Shown: in pieces, positions 46,006 through 54,888 of the stretch
How the letters are laid out: every line of letters starts with the position of its first letter
Numbering within the stretch: the first letter of the stretch is position 1
From: Bacteroidia bacterium
Lineage (GTDB): Bacteria; Bacteroidota; Bacteroidia; NS11-12g; UBA9320
Direction: 5' to 3'
NCBI GenBank assembly: GCA_028339355.1
Contig: JAOLBX010000007.1
Coordinates: 1-64,000, forward strand
DNA length: 64,000 bases
Notes under the pieces: generated by a model
Told to the model about the DNA's origin: nothing
Databases searched by the model: none
The model's input: the letters and a program-made list of their open reading frames with translations, nothing else
Position numbers and translations under genes: made by a program

Positions 46006-46903
46006 TTACCTATCTTTAATGCTATTGGCTGCTTGTTTTCCAAAGGAAGATGCAGTAGAACCCACCCTACGTATAGGTAAGTCTGTAGAATTAGATGCAG
46101 GTGAGTATAAGAACAAAGTTGCTTTTTATTCTATAGATAATGCAGAAGTAGTAGCAGAAGCAAGTCCCATGGAATGGGACTTTTACATAGATGAAGATGT
46201 TATACGATTGAACTACTTCCGTAGTATGCGTGTCGCAAAATTTAATGATACGTGGGATAAGCTAGAAGATACGATTGGTTTAGATTTTAGAAATTTGACC
46301 TATGATGTATATGAGAGTATGACTCAGTGGGAACTTGCTGAAGATCAAATTTATGTTGTAGATTTTGGTTTGGATAATGAGTTTAAGTCGATAGGTTTGA
46401 CATCCGTTCGTTTTGAGCGTACCAACAGCGGTATAAAAATATGGCAAAATGCTATTGGCTCAGACTATGAGGTTTTTGAGGAATTAGTTAAGGCTTCTTT
46501 CTACTACAACATAAGAAAAAAGGAAACACTTGACTTGCCTACTGAAAATGAGTATGATATTGCTTTTGGTAAGTATACCGATCTTGTGACAATTGATAAT
46601 ATAACTCAGGATTACTTGATATACGGAGCCATTCAGGGCAAAACATTAAGTTACGAGGTAGACACGCCTTTTGAAGAAGTGAAAGGCGAGAATTTTGACA
46701 TCATTAGACTTATGCCAGAAAAAGACGTAATCGGTTGGGATTGGAAAAATTTCAATAGATCTAAAAACGCCTACGAGATAGTGGGAGATAAAACCTACCT
46801 TATATCTACCAATGCAGGTTTCAAGTGCAAGCTTCGTTTCGTAAACTTCTACAATGCTGCAGGTCAATCGGGTCATACTACTTTTGAGTATCAATTACTT
46901 TAA
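45983..46903 (+). CDS. HmuY-like lipoprotein
   Basis: The ~306-residue protein has a lipoprotein signal (MLLAAC, Cys 18) and two HmuY-like halves; the second ends in IGWDWKNFNRSKNAYEIV and YLISTNAGFKCKLRFVNFYN, the classical HmuY C-terminal segment. It would be a surface- or periplasm-facing lipoprotein that accepts ligand with the T9SS-exported HmuY protein. ATG 45983 gives the best signal peptide; 45974 is also in frame. It overlaps the receptor gene by 23 bases. Confidence 0.85.
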   Translation: MNYLIKISYLSLMLLAACFPKEDAVEPTLRIGKSVELDAGEYKNKVAFYSIDNAEVVAEASPMEWDFYIDEDVIRLNYFRSMRVAKFNDTWDKLEDTIGLDFRNLTYDVYESMTQWELAEDQIYVVDFGLDNEFKSIGLTSVRFERTNSGIKIWQNAIGSDYEVFEELVKASFYYNIRKKETLDLPTENEYDIAFGKYTDLVTIDNITQDYLIYGAIQGKTLSYEVDTPFEEVKGENFDIIRLMPEKDVIGWDWKNFNRSKNAYEIVGDKTYLISTNAGFKCKLRFVNFYNAAGQSGHTTFEYQLL

Positions 46904-46931
46904 TATTGCAGTATAAACTTATAACACAGAA

Positions 46932-48026
46932 ATGAAGAATAGTATACTTCTTATGATTGTCATCCTAGCCTTTGGATGCAAAAAATCTCAAAAACACAGT
47001 TATACAGATGGAGCTACAGAGTGGGTAGACTCTTTGCACTATGAAGGCGAAAAACATCTGGCCAACATCAAGCAAATCACATTTGGTGGTGACAATGCTG
47101 AAGCCTACTTCTCATTTGCAGGAGATAAGTTGGTGTTTCAAACTAAAAACCCTGCTTGGAATGCACCCTGCGACCAAATATATATTACAGATATAAATCA
47201 AACTTGGGAGACCGAAATACCTCAGCGCATAAGTAACGGAAAAGGAAGAACTACGTGTAGCTATTTTATGCCAGGAGATAGCACAATAATCTATGCAAGT
47301 ACACACGAAGGAGGAGATGCATGTCCTCCAGAGCCACCGCATGGTCCTAAATATGTCTGGCCTATTTATTCCGATTTTGATATATATATAGCAGACCTAG
47401 AAGGTAATATGGTCAAGAAGATGACCGATAGGGATGGGTATGATGCTGAAGCTACGGTAAGTCCCAAAGGAGATAAAATTGTGTTTACCAGCACACGCAC
47501 AGGAGACCTAGAACTTTTTACGATGGATATAGATGGGAGTAATGTGCAGCAAGTGACAAATGAGCTGGGTTATGATGGAGGAGCATTTTTCTCTCCAGAC
47601 GGTACTAAGCTAATATTCAGATCCAGTAGACCTACTTCTGAAGAAGACGTTAAGGAATACAAAGAATTGCTTGCTCAAAACCTCGTGCAACCTACAGAAA
47701 TGGAACTCTATGTTTGTAATGTAGATGGTTCTGATTTGAAGAAAATAACTGATTTAGGAAATGCCAATTGGGCACCATTTTTTCACCCAAGCGGGGAGAG
47801 AGTTATTTTTTGTAGCAATCACAAAAGCACAAAAGGAGGTAGACCACAGTTTAATTTATTTATGATGAATCTAGACGGAAGCGGACTAGAACAAGTGACT
47901 TTTGATAGCGTGTTCGACAGTTTTCCAATGTTCTCACCTGACGGTACCAAATTGGTATTTTCTAGCAATAGAAACAATGGCGGTACTCACGAAACCAATA
48001 TGTTCATAGCGGACTGGGTGGAGTAA
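46932..48026 (+). CDS. TolB-like PD40 beta-propeller lipoprotein
   Basis: The 364-residue protein has a lipoprotein signal (LAFGC, Cys 16) and about five or six TolB/PD40 blades marked by ATVSPKGDKIVFTSTRTGD, FSPDGTKLIFRSSRP, FFHPSGERVIFCSN and FSPDGTKLVFSSNR. Such propellers bind peptides or glycans, and some act in Tol-Pal or uptake systems. It is the fourth gene of the heme-type uptake operon, 28 bases after the HmuY lipoprotein, so it probably helps that system. The ligand is unknown. Confidence 0.85.
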   Translation: MKNSILLMIVILAFGCKKSQKHSYTDGATEWVDSLHYEGEKHLANIKQITFGGDNAEAYFSFAGDKLVFQTKNPAWNAPCDQIYITDINQTWETEIPQRISNGKGRTTCSYFMPGDSTIIYASTHEGGDACPPEPPHGPKYVWPIYSDFDIYIADLEGNMVKKMTDRDGYDAEATVSPKGDKIVFTSTRTGDLELFTMDIDGSNVQQVTNELGYDGGAFFSPDGTKLIFRSSRPTSEEDVKEYKELLAQNLVQPTEMELYVCNVDGSDLKKITDLGNANWAPFFHPSGERVIFCSNHKSTKGGRPQFNLFMMNLDGSGLEQVTFDSVFDSFPMFSPDGTKLVFSSNRNNGGTHETNMFIADWVE

Positions 48027-48135
48027 GGTCAGGATAATTGCAGACCATTCAGAAAGGGACTAGCTTGTCGCTATATGCTCTATCAGTTCATAGAAGTATT
48101 GATTAAAATTTTTCTCTGAAATGAGGATTGATATT

Positions 48136-50328
48136 CTACAACACCAACAATCCAAACTCCTTAGCCACATCTATTATTTCACTATACCAAAGTGTTTTTA
48201 TGTCGTCGTAGTCTTGTTCGAAGGAAGTTTTAAGCTGCTTAAAAGTAACGGTATCTTCAGTAGAGTAATGCATTCTCTCTAACCACGTAGCTATCCAAAG
48301 ACCGAGGTCTGTGTCCAGCTCTATTGAGTCAGATGCTTTTTTGGAGTGAAAGGCGATTGTGACAAAATCTTCCTCTTGGATTACGGTAGGTAGTGCGTTT
48401 ATCCAAACAAGTTTGTCTGTACCCCTTGGTAGGTTAGTAGATTCAGAGTCTAAGCAATTTGCTATGTATTCAGGCCTTACAGTAGTGATGGGTACATCAA
48501 AATCAAACCAATCTTGCAGCGGTGTATCAAAACAGATGCCGTGCATAAAGTTGTAAAGTGATTTCTTTAGCCCGAAGCTAAACTGGCTGTGATCGATTCC
48601 TGTACTGTCTGAAAACTGCACATCGTTATTAGCAAAGGTTATTTTCTCTAAATGGGGAGTAATGCCATATGCATCCGGGTCTAGGCCCACTGGGCTGTGA
48701 GCAGTGAGTGCAAACTGATGCCAAAAACCCGATTGGATGACTTCGGCCTGGAAGAGTTGACGAACCAGCTCCAAGCTATCTATAGTTTCCTGTATGGTCT
48801 GCGTAGGGTAGCCGTACATTAGGTAGGAGTGCACCATTATGCCGCAATCGGTAAAGTGTCTTGTCACTAGTGCTACTTGCTCTATCGTGACACCTTTGTC
48901 TATGAGCTTGAGCAAGCGGTCTGAGGCTACTTCGAGTCCGCCAGACACAGCTATGCATCCACTTGCTTTTAGTAGTTGGCAGAGGTCATTGGTGAAACTT
49001 TTTTCGAAGCGAATATTCGTCCACCACGTCACGTCTATTTTCCTCTTGAGTATTTCAAGAGCCAGCTCACGCATTAGAGCAGGTGGTGCGGCTTCATCTA
49101 CAAAGTGGAAACCACGCTCATTGGTTTGAGCTATGATTTCTTCCATTCTATCTACCAATATACTTGCGGCTATAGGTTCATAACTGCCTATATAGTCCAG
49201 CGATATATCGCAAAACGTACATTTGCCCCAGTAGCATCCGTGAGCCATAGTGAGTTTATTCCATCGGCCATCGCTCCATAGACTGTGCATAGGATTGGCT
49301 ACTTCTATTACGCTGATATATTTATCAAGCAGTAGGTCAGAGTAGTCTGGCGTGCCCAAGTCTGATTGCTTATAATCTTGTCTTATCGAGAAGTTGTTAT
49401 ATGTGACTTCCCCATCTTCCTTTAGAAAAGTACGTTTAAAAAGGAAGTCTTTGCTTGCCTTGTCAGAAGTAGCAAATTCGTGAAGCAACTCTATGGGTAA
49501 TTCACCGTCATCTAACGTTATGAAGTCTAGAAAGTCAAATACTCTAGGGTCATTCACACAACGCAGTTCTGTATTGGCAAAGCCGCCACCTAGAGCTACT
49601 TTGATAGCTGGGTAATGATCTTTGACATACTGGGCACAACGGAAAGCACTGAATAGATTCCCCGGAAAAGGAGCGGAGAGACAGACTAGTTTGGGTTGCT
49701 GCTCAGCGAGTTTCTCTTCTAGAATGGTTAGTACAATGTTGTCAATATATGAATGCTCGTAGCTGAGTTCTTCGTGCAGCTCGTCAAACGAGTTTGCACT
49801 CTTACCGAGCTGCTCAGCATATCTACTCACACCAAACTCTGGGTCTACGCATTCATTGATGAAATCGGTGATGTCTTCTATATATAGGGTAGCTAGATGT
49901 TTGGCTTTATCTACCATTCCCATAGAACCAAACGCATATTCCAAATAGTCTAATTCCTTAAATCTACTGGCTTCAGGCAGGTAGTTTTCGGTGCATATCT
50001 GGCGTGCTAGACTAGGATTGTTCCCTTGCAAAAAAGCAATCACAGCATTTATTGTACGCAGATAGTCCGCTTGCAGAGTTGCTATTCGTTGAGCATTATC
50101 ACTTTCTATAGTTTCATTAGCCATAGCAAATGCAAAAGCAGATTTGAGACCATGCTCAGAAAATAGTTCCAATATGACTTCAATGCCCAGATCCATTTGA
50201 AAAGCGGAGATTTTTTTAGTATTTAAAAAACCTTTGAGATAAGAAGTAGCCGGGTAGGGCGTATTTAGCTGAGTAAAAGGTGGTGTTATGAGAAGAATGT
50301 CTTTCAGAAGTACGAAGATAGGAGACAA
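48136..50328 (-). CDS. B12-binding-domain radical SAM protein
   Basis: The 730-residue protein starts at TTG 50328 (DILLITPPFTQLNTPYPA is the expected N-terminal cobalamin-binding fold) and contains a radical SAM core near residue 385: the cluster motif CYWGKCTFCD has C-x4-C-x2-C spacing, one residue longer than the canonical first gap. A C-terminal ~150-residue extension follows. It probably performs a cobalamin-dependent radical reaction such as methylation; the substrate is unknown. No partner gene is adjacent. The cobalamin-uptake locus is ~10 kb away. Confidence 0.85.
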   Translation of the reverse strand: MSPIFVLLKDILLITPPFTQLNTPYPATSYLKGFLNTKKISAFQMDLGIEVILELFSEHGLKSAFAFAMANETIESDNAQRIATLQADYLRTINAVIAFLQGNNPSLARQICTENYLPEASRFKELDYLEYAFGSMGMVDKAKHLATLYIEDITDFINECVDPEFGVSRYAEQLGKSANSFDELHEELSYEHSYIDNIVLTILEEKLAEQQPKLVCLSAPFPGNLFSAFRCAQYVKDHYPAIKVALGGGFANTELRCVNDPRVFDFLDFITLDDGELPIELLHEFATSDKASKDFLFKRTFLKEDGEVTYNNFSIRQDYKQSDLGTPDYSDLLLDKYISVIEVANPMHSLWSDGRWNKLTMAHGCYWGKCTFCDISLDYIGSYEPIAASILVDRMEEIIAQTNERGFHFVDEAAPPALMRELALEILKRKIDVTWWTNIRFEKSFTNDLCQLLKASGCIAVSGGLEVASDRLLKLIDKGVTIEQVALVTRHFTDCGIMVHSYLMYGYPTQTIQETIDSLELVRQLFQAEVIQSGFWHQFALTAHSPVGLDPDAYGITPHLEKITFANNDVQFSDSTGIDHSQFSFGLKKSLYNFMHGICFDTPLQDWFDFDVPITTVRPEYIANCLDSESTNLPRGTDKLVWINALPTVIQEEDFVTIAFHSKKASDSIELDTDLGLWIATWLERMHYSTEDTVTFKQLKTSFEQDYDDIKTLWYSEIIDVAKEFGLLVL

Positions 50329-50358
50329 AATTTCAACTCCGCAGGGAGGGAAAAGTTG

Positions 50359-50718
50359 TTACGATAACTGAATGCTTATGCCAATCATGTGTCTTTGCTC
50401 AACTTCAAATTCTTGTTTGAAATGTGGAGAATTACAATCGTCACATAGCGGAATAATAAACCAATTATTGCTTCGTTTGCCGTCTTTAGGCATTACATGG
50501 CCGCCAACAATAGCCTTGTTATTACAACTTTTATTTGTACATACAGTTGCAACACCACCGTATTTTTTTACCCAATAAGCAAGCCAAGACTTGTGTCCTT
50601 GAGGTAGTGGCCGCGGTCCGCTTGGACCCCATTTTAGGTTTTTGACTTCCATTGACTTCAAAGGTAAGGCTACCACACAACCCTTGCTACATTTATTCAG
50701 AATAATTTGACGAACCAT
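50359..50718 (-). CDS. Small zinc-ribbon/HNH-like protein
   Basis: The 119-residue protein carries two Cys pairs, CTNKSCNN and CDDCN, flanking GGHV, an arrangement of a treble-clef/HNH-like zinc site. It lacks a signal peptide and a clear nuclease catalytic set beyond the GGHV His. It might be an HNH-type nuclease fold or a structural zinc protein; function is unknown. It lies about 30 bases before the radical SAM gene on the same strand. Confidence 0.65.
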   Translation of the reverse strand: MVRQIILNKCSKGCVVALPLKSMEVKNLKWGPSGPRPLPQGHKSWLAYWVKKYGGVATVCTNKSCNNKAIVGGHVMPKDGKRSNNWFIIPLCDDCNSPHFKQEFEVEQRHMIGISIQLS

Positions 50719-50759
50719 TAATAAAACTATTGTCTGCTTTGTGTTTTTGAGCGTCAGAG

Positions 50760-51266
50760 TTATTGTTTTATCATCTGATGGTAGATATAGAGCGAGTCAG
50801 CTTTGTATTTGGCTGCTTTCACTGCATTCATACTCTCATTGGGTATTGCCACGCTCAGCACATACTGCATAAGTTTCCATTTACCATTTTTTAGTTCCAA
50901 AGCTCCAGAACCACGGCATGTGCCCATATGTGTGTCGAGTATTTCATCAAACCAAGCAGTGTTTCTAGTCTCATTTATGCGTACTTCTCTTTCTATAGTT
51001 GTAAAATCCCAGGTAGTCTTTTTATCAAAATAGGGTTTGCAAAAATCGGCAAAATCATCACGCAGCCAGTTTTCAGTTGCGTCTGTACCTATGTAGTTAC
51101 AGGCACTGTCCATGAAGCCAATATAGCCGTCTAAGTTAGCAGCTGCTGCATTTCTGTGCCAATGCTCCACGAGGTCGGCTACTTCGACGCTTTGAATTTT
51201 AGGGTCTACGCTAGAAGATGTATTGCAAAAACAAAAGAATACAGAAAGTGCTACAACATATTTCAT
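50760..51266 (-). CDS. Secreted NTF2-like (SnoaL-type) domain protein
   Basis: The 168-residue protein has a signal peptide (MKYVVALSVFFCFC, possibly a lipoprotein) and one NTF2-like/SnoaL-type domain: WHRNAAAANLDGYIGFMD, NWLRDDFADFCKPYF and GALELKNGKWKLMQYVLS. These folds often bind small ligands or catalyse simple reactions; no catalytic set is identifiable. It lies between the HNH-like gene and a membrane protein gene on the same strand. Confidence 0.75.
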   Translation of the reverse strand: MKYVVALSVFFCFCNTSSSVDPKIQSVEVADLVEHWHRNAAAANLDGYIGFMDSACNYIGTDATENWLRDDFADFCKPYFDKKTTWDFTTIEREVRINETRNTAWFDEILDTHMGTCRGSGALELKNGKWKLMQYVLSVAIPNESMNAVKAAKYKADSLYIYHQMIKQ

Positions 51267-51325
51267 TTTACAAGTATCGTTAGAATTTTACTATTAATAC
51301 AATCCGTATTTCAGTGAGCTCAATA

Positions 51326-51898
51326 CTAGTTAATACCCAATAAGTTTGGAAATCTTCTTTCGATTAAAAAACGGTTTTGCCTTTGCAGTAAGATAGGGTA
51401 GATGTTGAACAGAATATTGAATAACCCTAAAAATAAAAAGTGCAGGTATTCTCCTTGCAATAGGTAAGTTACCTGTAGAATAAACGTGGGAACAAATGCT
51501 AAAATATGACTTGTCTCGGCTATTCTTGTTTCCTCATAATAGGTTGATAGATAGCTTCTATCTTTTCCTTTCATATAAACTCTTGGATTGAAATAGCGTA
51601 CGAATGAATTGATCAGTACCATCTGGTAAGCAGGCACCAGAAGCAATTTGAAATACTTTGGCGTTTCAAATTTTCGCTTGTTATAATGGTCTTTTGGCAT
51701 TCTGTATTTTTTGAAAGCCTGAAAAAAGAAGAACGGAAAAAGTAAAAGATCCAGACTTAAAACAAGGTCAAACAGCAAAATAAGAGCATTAGAAATATCG
51801 AATGACGAGGAGTACATTAGGAAGAGTATATATCCTAAAATACTGTAAGCGATCCCGAGAATCAGAAGTTTTAGTTGTATTGAATAGTATTGAAACAT
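51326..51898 (-). CDS. Hypothetical polytopic membrane protein
   Basis: The 190-residue protein has four or five hydrophobic segments (near residues 10-30, 33-57, about 82-100, 128-150 and 152-172) and basic connecting loops (RMPKDHYNKRKFETPKY). No family was recognised. It is followed by the NTF2-like gene on the same strand 59 bases downstream. Confidence 0.7.
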   Translation of the reverse strand: MFQYYSIQLKLLILGIAYSILGYILFLMYSSSFDISNALILLFDLVLSLDLLLFPFFFFQAFKKYRMPKDHYNKRKFETPKYFKLLLVPAYQMVLINSFVRYFNPRVYMKGKDRSYLSTYYEETRIAETSHILAFVPTFILQVTYLLQGEYLHFLFLGLFNILFNIYPILLQRQNRFLIERRFPNLLGIN

Positions 51899-51978
51899 TG
51901 AAGCTACTTCACAAATAAAGTGAAAAGTAAAGAAGTGAGAATACTAATATAGCATAGAAACTAGATAAATACGAAAGA

Positions 51979-52337
51979 CTACAGTTTTTCTATGTCCCGC
52001 GGTGAACTTATCATCATAGTCTTGTCGCCTTTTATAGCTATTGGTTGACGCATAATCTCTGGATTATGATGTATCATTTTTATCCAATCATCAGTAGAAA
52101 AATTGTGTTCTTCAAATTTTTTAGCATAACTAGGATGCTCCTGATTTACCAATTCGCAACTTCAATTCCCAAGTTTTTGGCCAATTCAATTATTTTGGTG
52201 CCTAGTAGCGGAGTTTTAAGAATAGCTATTTCATGGATTTGTATATTCTCAGTGGTCGCATAGGCTAAAGTTTGTTTTGCTCTAGTAGAGTCTGAGTTGT
52301 AATATATGGAAATAAGGTCAGAATGTGAATTGCTCAT
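51979..52337 (-). pseudogene. Frameshifted ArsC/Spx-family thioredoxin-like gene
   Basis: From ATG 52337 the first ~60 codons read as an ArsC/YffB/Spx-type protein (IYYNSDSTRAKQTLAYA, then LKTPLLGTKIIELAKNLGIEV). A one-base deletion near 52155 then introduces a stop. In the next frame the protein continues ELVNQEHPSYAKKF and ends NPEIMRQPIAIKGD...SSPRDIEKL at 51979, the expected C-terminus of the family. The active-site motif usually CxxxxC-like is SDSTRA here and lacks the first Cys. With correct frame it would be about 118 residues. Either a recent frameshift or a sequencing error. Confidence 0.8.
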
Positions 52338-52423
52338 AATTTTTGTTTATTGAATATTTCGAAATTAAATCTTTATCTTCAAATGCTACGACCGTCGTAA
52401 GAAAATCAAATATTTTGGATGTA

Positions 52424-52711
52424 TTATCGAACTAATAAAAGTTGACTGTCTTTAAGTCCGTCTACCCAATGTTTTATGTTGGGTTCGATAAGTATAAAAT
52501 CTCCTGAGACAAGCGTTTCAGTCAAGCCTTCCTCATTTTCAAAAATTACACTGCCACTTATACATACCAGAAAGGCAGGTGTTTTTGTGATGTGTTCTTT
52601 TAGCTGATCTCCTTTCAGTATTTGAATAGAAACCGCAGAGCAATTATCCGCTTTGAATGCTGGTTTAGCGGAAACTCCTTTGTCAGCGGGGTGCAGGTGT
52701 TTTATGTTCAT
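52424..52711 (-). CDS. Small cupin-domain protein
   Basis: The 95-residue protein is one cupin barrel: VCISGSVIFENEEG, then VSGDFILIEPNIKHWVDG, which keeps the G(x)nPG-like turn and a His. No signal peptide. Single-domain cupins of this type bind small ligands or metals; a function is not predictable here. It lies five bases after the lipoprotein gene upstream (52717), probably in one operon. Confidence 0.8.
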   Translation of the reverse strand: MNIKHLHPADKGVSAKPAFKADNCSAVSIQILKGDQLKEHITKTPAFLVCISGSVIFENEEGLTETLVSGDFILIEPNIKHWVDGLKDSQLLLVR

Positions 52712-52716
52712 ACTGT

Positions 52717-53145
52717 TTATTTAAAATTATTGTTAACTGCTTGGAATGATGCTTTAATTCTTTTGAATAATAGGGAGGCTTCTTCATTAGTATCGGCCTT
52801 ATTGTAATCCTCTACCATTTCTAAGTATGGTAAAAGCCATTTATGTAATTCATCATAACCTTGCCCCTTCATCGTACAATTGGATGTAAGTTTGTCTATG
52901 TCATTTTGCAAGTTGATTGCCAGAGCTTTATGCTCAGTTATTCCTAAGCCTTCAAATGCATTTACATCTGACTCCATTGATCTGATAATAGCCATCATTT
53001 CAGGAACAACTATCCATTTTTCACCATTATTTAAAGCGATTTCTTCCTCGTTAGCACTGTGATCATTTTGAGTTCTATTATTACTGCAACTATAAAATAG
53101 AGCAATAGAAATGACGCTTATTAAAACAATGATCGTTTTTCTCAT
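52717..53145 (-). CDS. Hypothetical lipoprotein, helical
   Basis: The 142-residue protein has a lipoprotein signal (LFYSC, Cys 20) and a mainly helical mature part with NNGEKWIVVPEMM and SNCTMKGQGYDELHKWLLPYLEM. Similar Bacteroidota lipoproteins exist, often annotated vaguely; I know no function. Genes for it and the cupin protein are five bases apart. The preceding kelch-like T9SS gene is broken and ends four bases upstream. Confidence 0.75.
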   Translation of the reverse strand: MRKTIIVLISVISIALFYSCSNNRTQNDHSANEEEIALNNGEKWIVVPEMMAIIRSMESDVNAFEGLGITEHKALAINLQNDIDKLTSNCTMKGQGYDELHKWLLPYLEMVEDYNKADTNEEASLLFKRIKASFQAVNNNFK

Positions 53146-53149
53146 TTGC

Positions 53150-54758
53150 TTATGGGTTTAAAACAATTTTTTGAGTAGCTTTTTCACTATTTGTTTTTAT
53201 GGTAATGAAGTATATACCTCCATTTGTAAGACCTTTAATTCTTTGATTGACTTGATTTTCACCTTTCAAGCCTTTGCTGACCATCTCTTCCAATACCTTT
53301 CCTTGACTATCTTGAATTATGATTTTGACAGCCTCCGCATTTTCTAAGTTGTATTTGATTATGAATTTTCCTCTATTTGGGTTTGGGTATACTTGCATTT
53401 GCAAGGAACCAATACTCTGTTTATTCAGAACATCAATACTATTAGTTTTTGCTTTTGTGATGTAAACTTTGAATATCTGAGAACTCGCTGAGCTTTGAGT
53501 ACCGTTATTGCTAAAAAATATATTAGCTCCTGAGCTATTAATGCCTCCGTATATGTAGCCAATCAGAGTACTGTCTGATGATAGATTGTCTAATTTTATA
53601 ACATCATTATTAAATCTAACAATGGATTCGACAGGTATGAATTCAGATCCAGCACCCAGAAACGTTGGCATCTCTATTGGCAATTTGTACTCTGCCATAG
53701 CTCCATTTGCATCTCTAGTTACTCTAGCTATGGTTTTTACAAAGGGTACATCATTGTCTTGTATTAGAGTATCCAAACGATCAAAATACTGTGCTATACC
53801 ACCAAAAAATACAGTGTGCATTTCATTGTTGGAAGCACTATAAAGGGGCACATGAGCACAATGGTAATGGTTATAATATTGTGAAAAATTATTGTTAACG
53901 GTGTGCCCCGTACTATCTATGTTCACTGAGTTAAGAAACGGAAGGTCTACCGTAGGTTGGAAAACACCAGAAAAGGCAGTTGCTCCTTGTTCCCCATTGG
54001 GCAAAATCTGTGGAGCTACATTGTAGTCTCTTCAGTGCAGGTTTGCGGGGTCAGAGATAGTACCTAAATGATTGATGCTAAGATTTGTCCCATTGTCATT
54101 TATCTTAAACTTGTGAATGGCATCTGTGTATTCTTGTGTAAAACCAGGTCCATGGTCAGGCCCCATGGGATTGTATCTTTCCAGAAATTTTTGACCACCA
54201 ACCAGATAATAAGTGTTGTATATTTTATTGAGATAGCCACCAGTTACTGCAAATTTAGCATCTGTAATTTGTCTAAAATAGCTGGTGAACGAAGTGTTAT
54301 TAATTACTGCATTTATTGTAGCAGGTACGTCTATAGCAGTAAGATTACTATAGGTTGTATGATCACCTACCATAGCACTGTAACCATACCCACCAATGGC
54401 ATAGAGGTAGTTGCCATCCTGATAAAATTCCATGTTAGTAGAGCTTAGTTGGTCCTGTACAATCGCAGGAAGGCTAGCAAGAGGTGCACTCCATTTTTGT
54501 CTTGCTACTGGGTCTACAACTATGATTTGAGTATTGTTACCCGCAGCGTTAAAGGCTGCAAAAGGTTGCCTCTGATGAAGACCATCCATTCTGCCACCTA
54601 CTTATAAGCCATTTTCCGTCGTGCTGACCCCAAGTATACGATTGTAGACCAGCTAGTGACTCTATTGCCACAGATTCTATTGAGATGGAAAAAGGAGCTG
54701 TTTGTGCAGTGGTTAGTCCTGCAACCAGTAAAAGAGTGATAAGGAAGTTGATTTTCAT
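53150..54758 (-). pseudogene. Decayed secreted repeat protein with T9SS sorting domain
   Basis: From ATG 54758 (MKINFLITLLLVAGLTTAQ signal peptide) the protein reads as kelch-like beta-propeller sequence (YLYAIGGYGYS; YYLVGGQKFLERY). A one-base frameshift lies near 54600, between GKWLI and GGRMDGLHQ, and a TGA at 54034 (likely from CGA Arg, LH-stop-RDYNVAPQ) interrupts it later. The 3' part is open and ends in a T9SS domain (VYPNPNRGKFII, GIYFITIK). About 535 residues were originally encoded. No selenocysteine context is expected for the TGA. Function of the original protein is unknown. Confidence 0.8.
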
Positions 54759-54888
54759 TGTTTTTAGTCTGACCATTTAATGCGAAAGTATATCAGATTA
54801 CTGATTTTATTTGCTACTGAAGTTACACTTTTACCTTAGAAAGTTAGAGAGGGTAGAAGACTCCCTTTTGTTACAGCAGTGTGAGATT

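Noticed and set aside
54032-54034. Selenocysteine at the in-frame TGA of the T9SS kelch-like gene
   Set aside because: The site follows LH and precedes RDYNV without any selenoprotein motif, the position fits a CGA-to-TGA change, and a frameshift also disrupts the gene.
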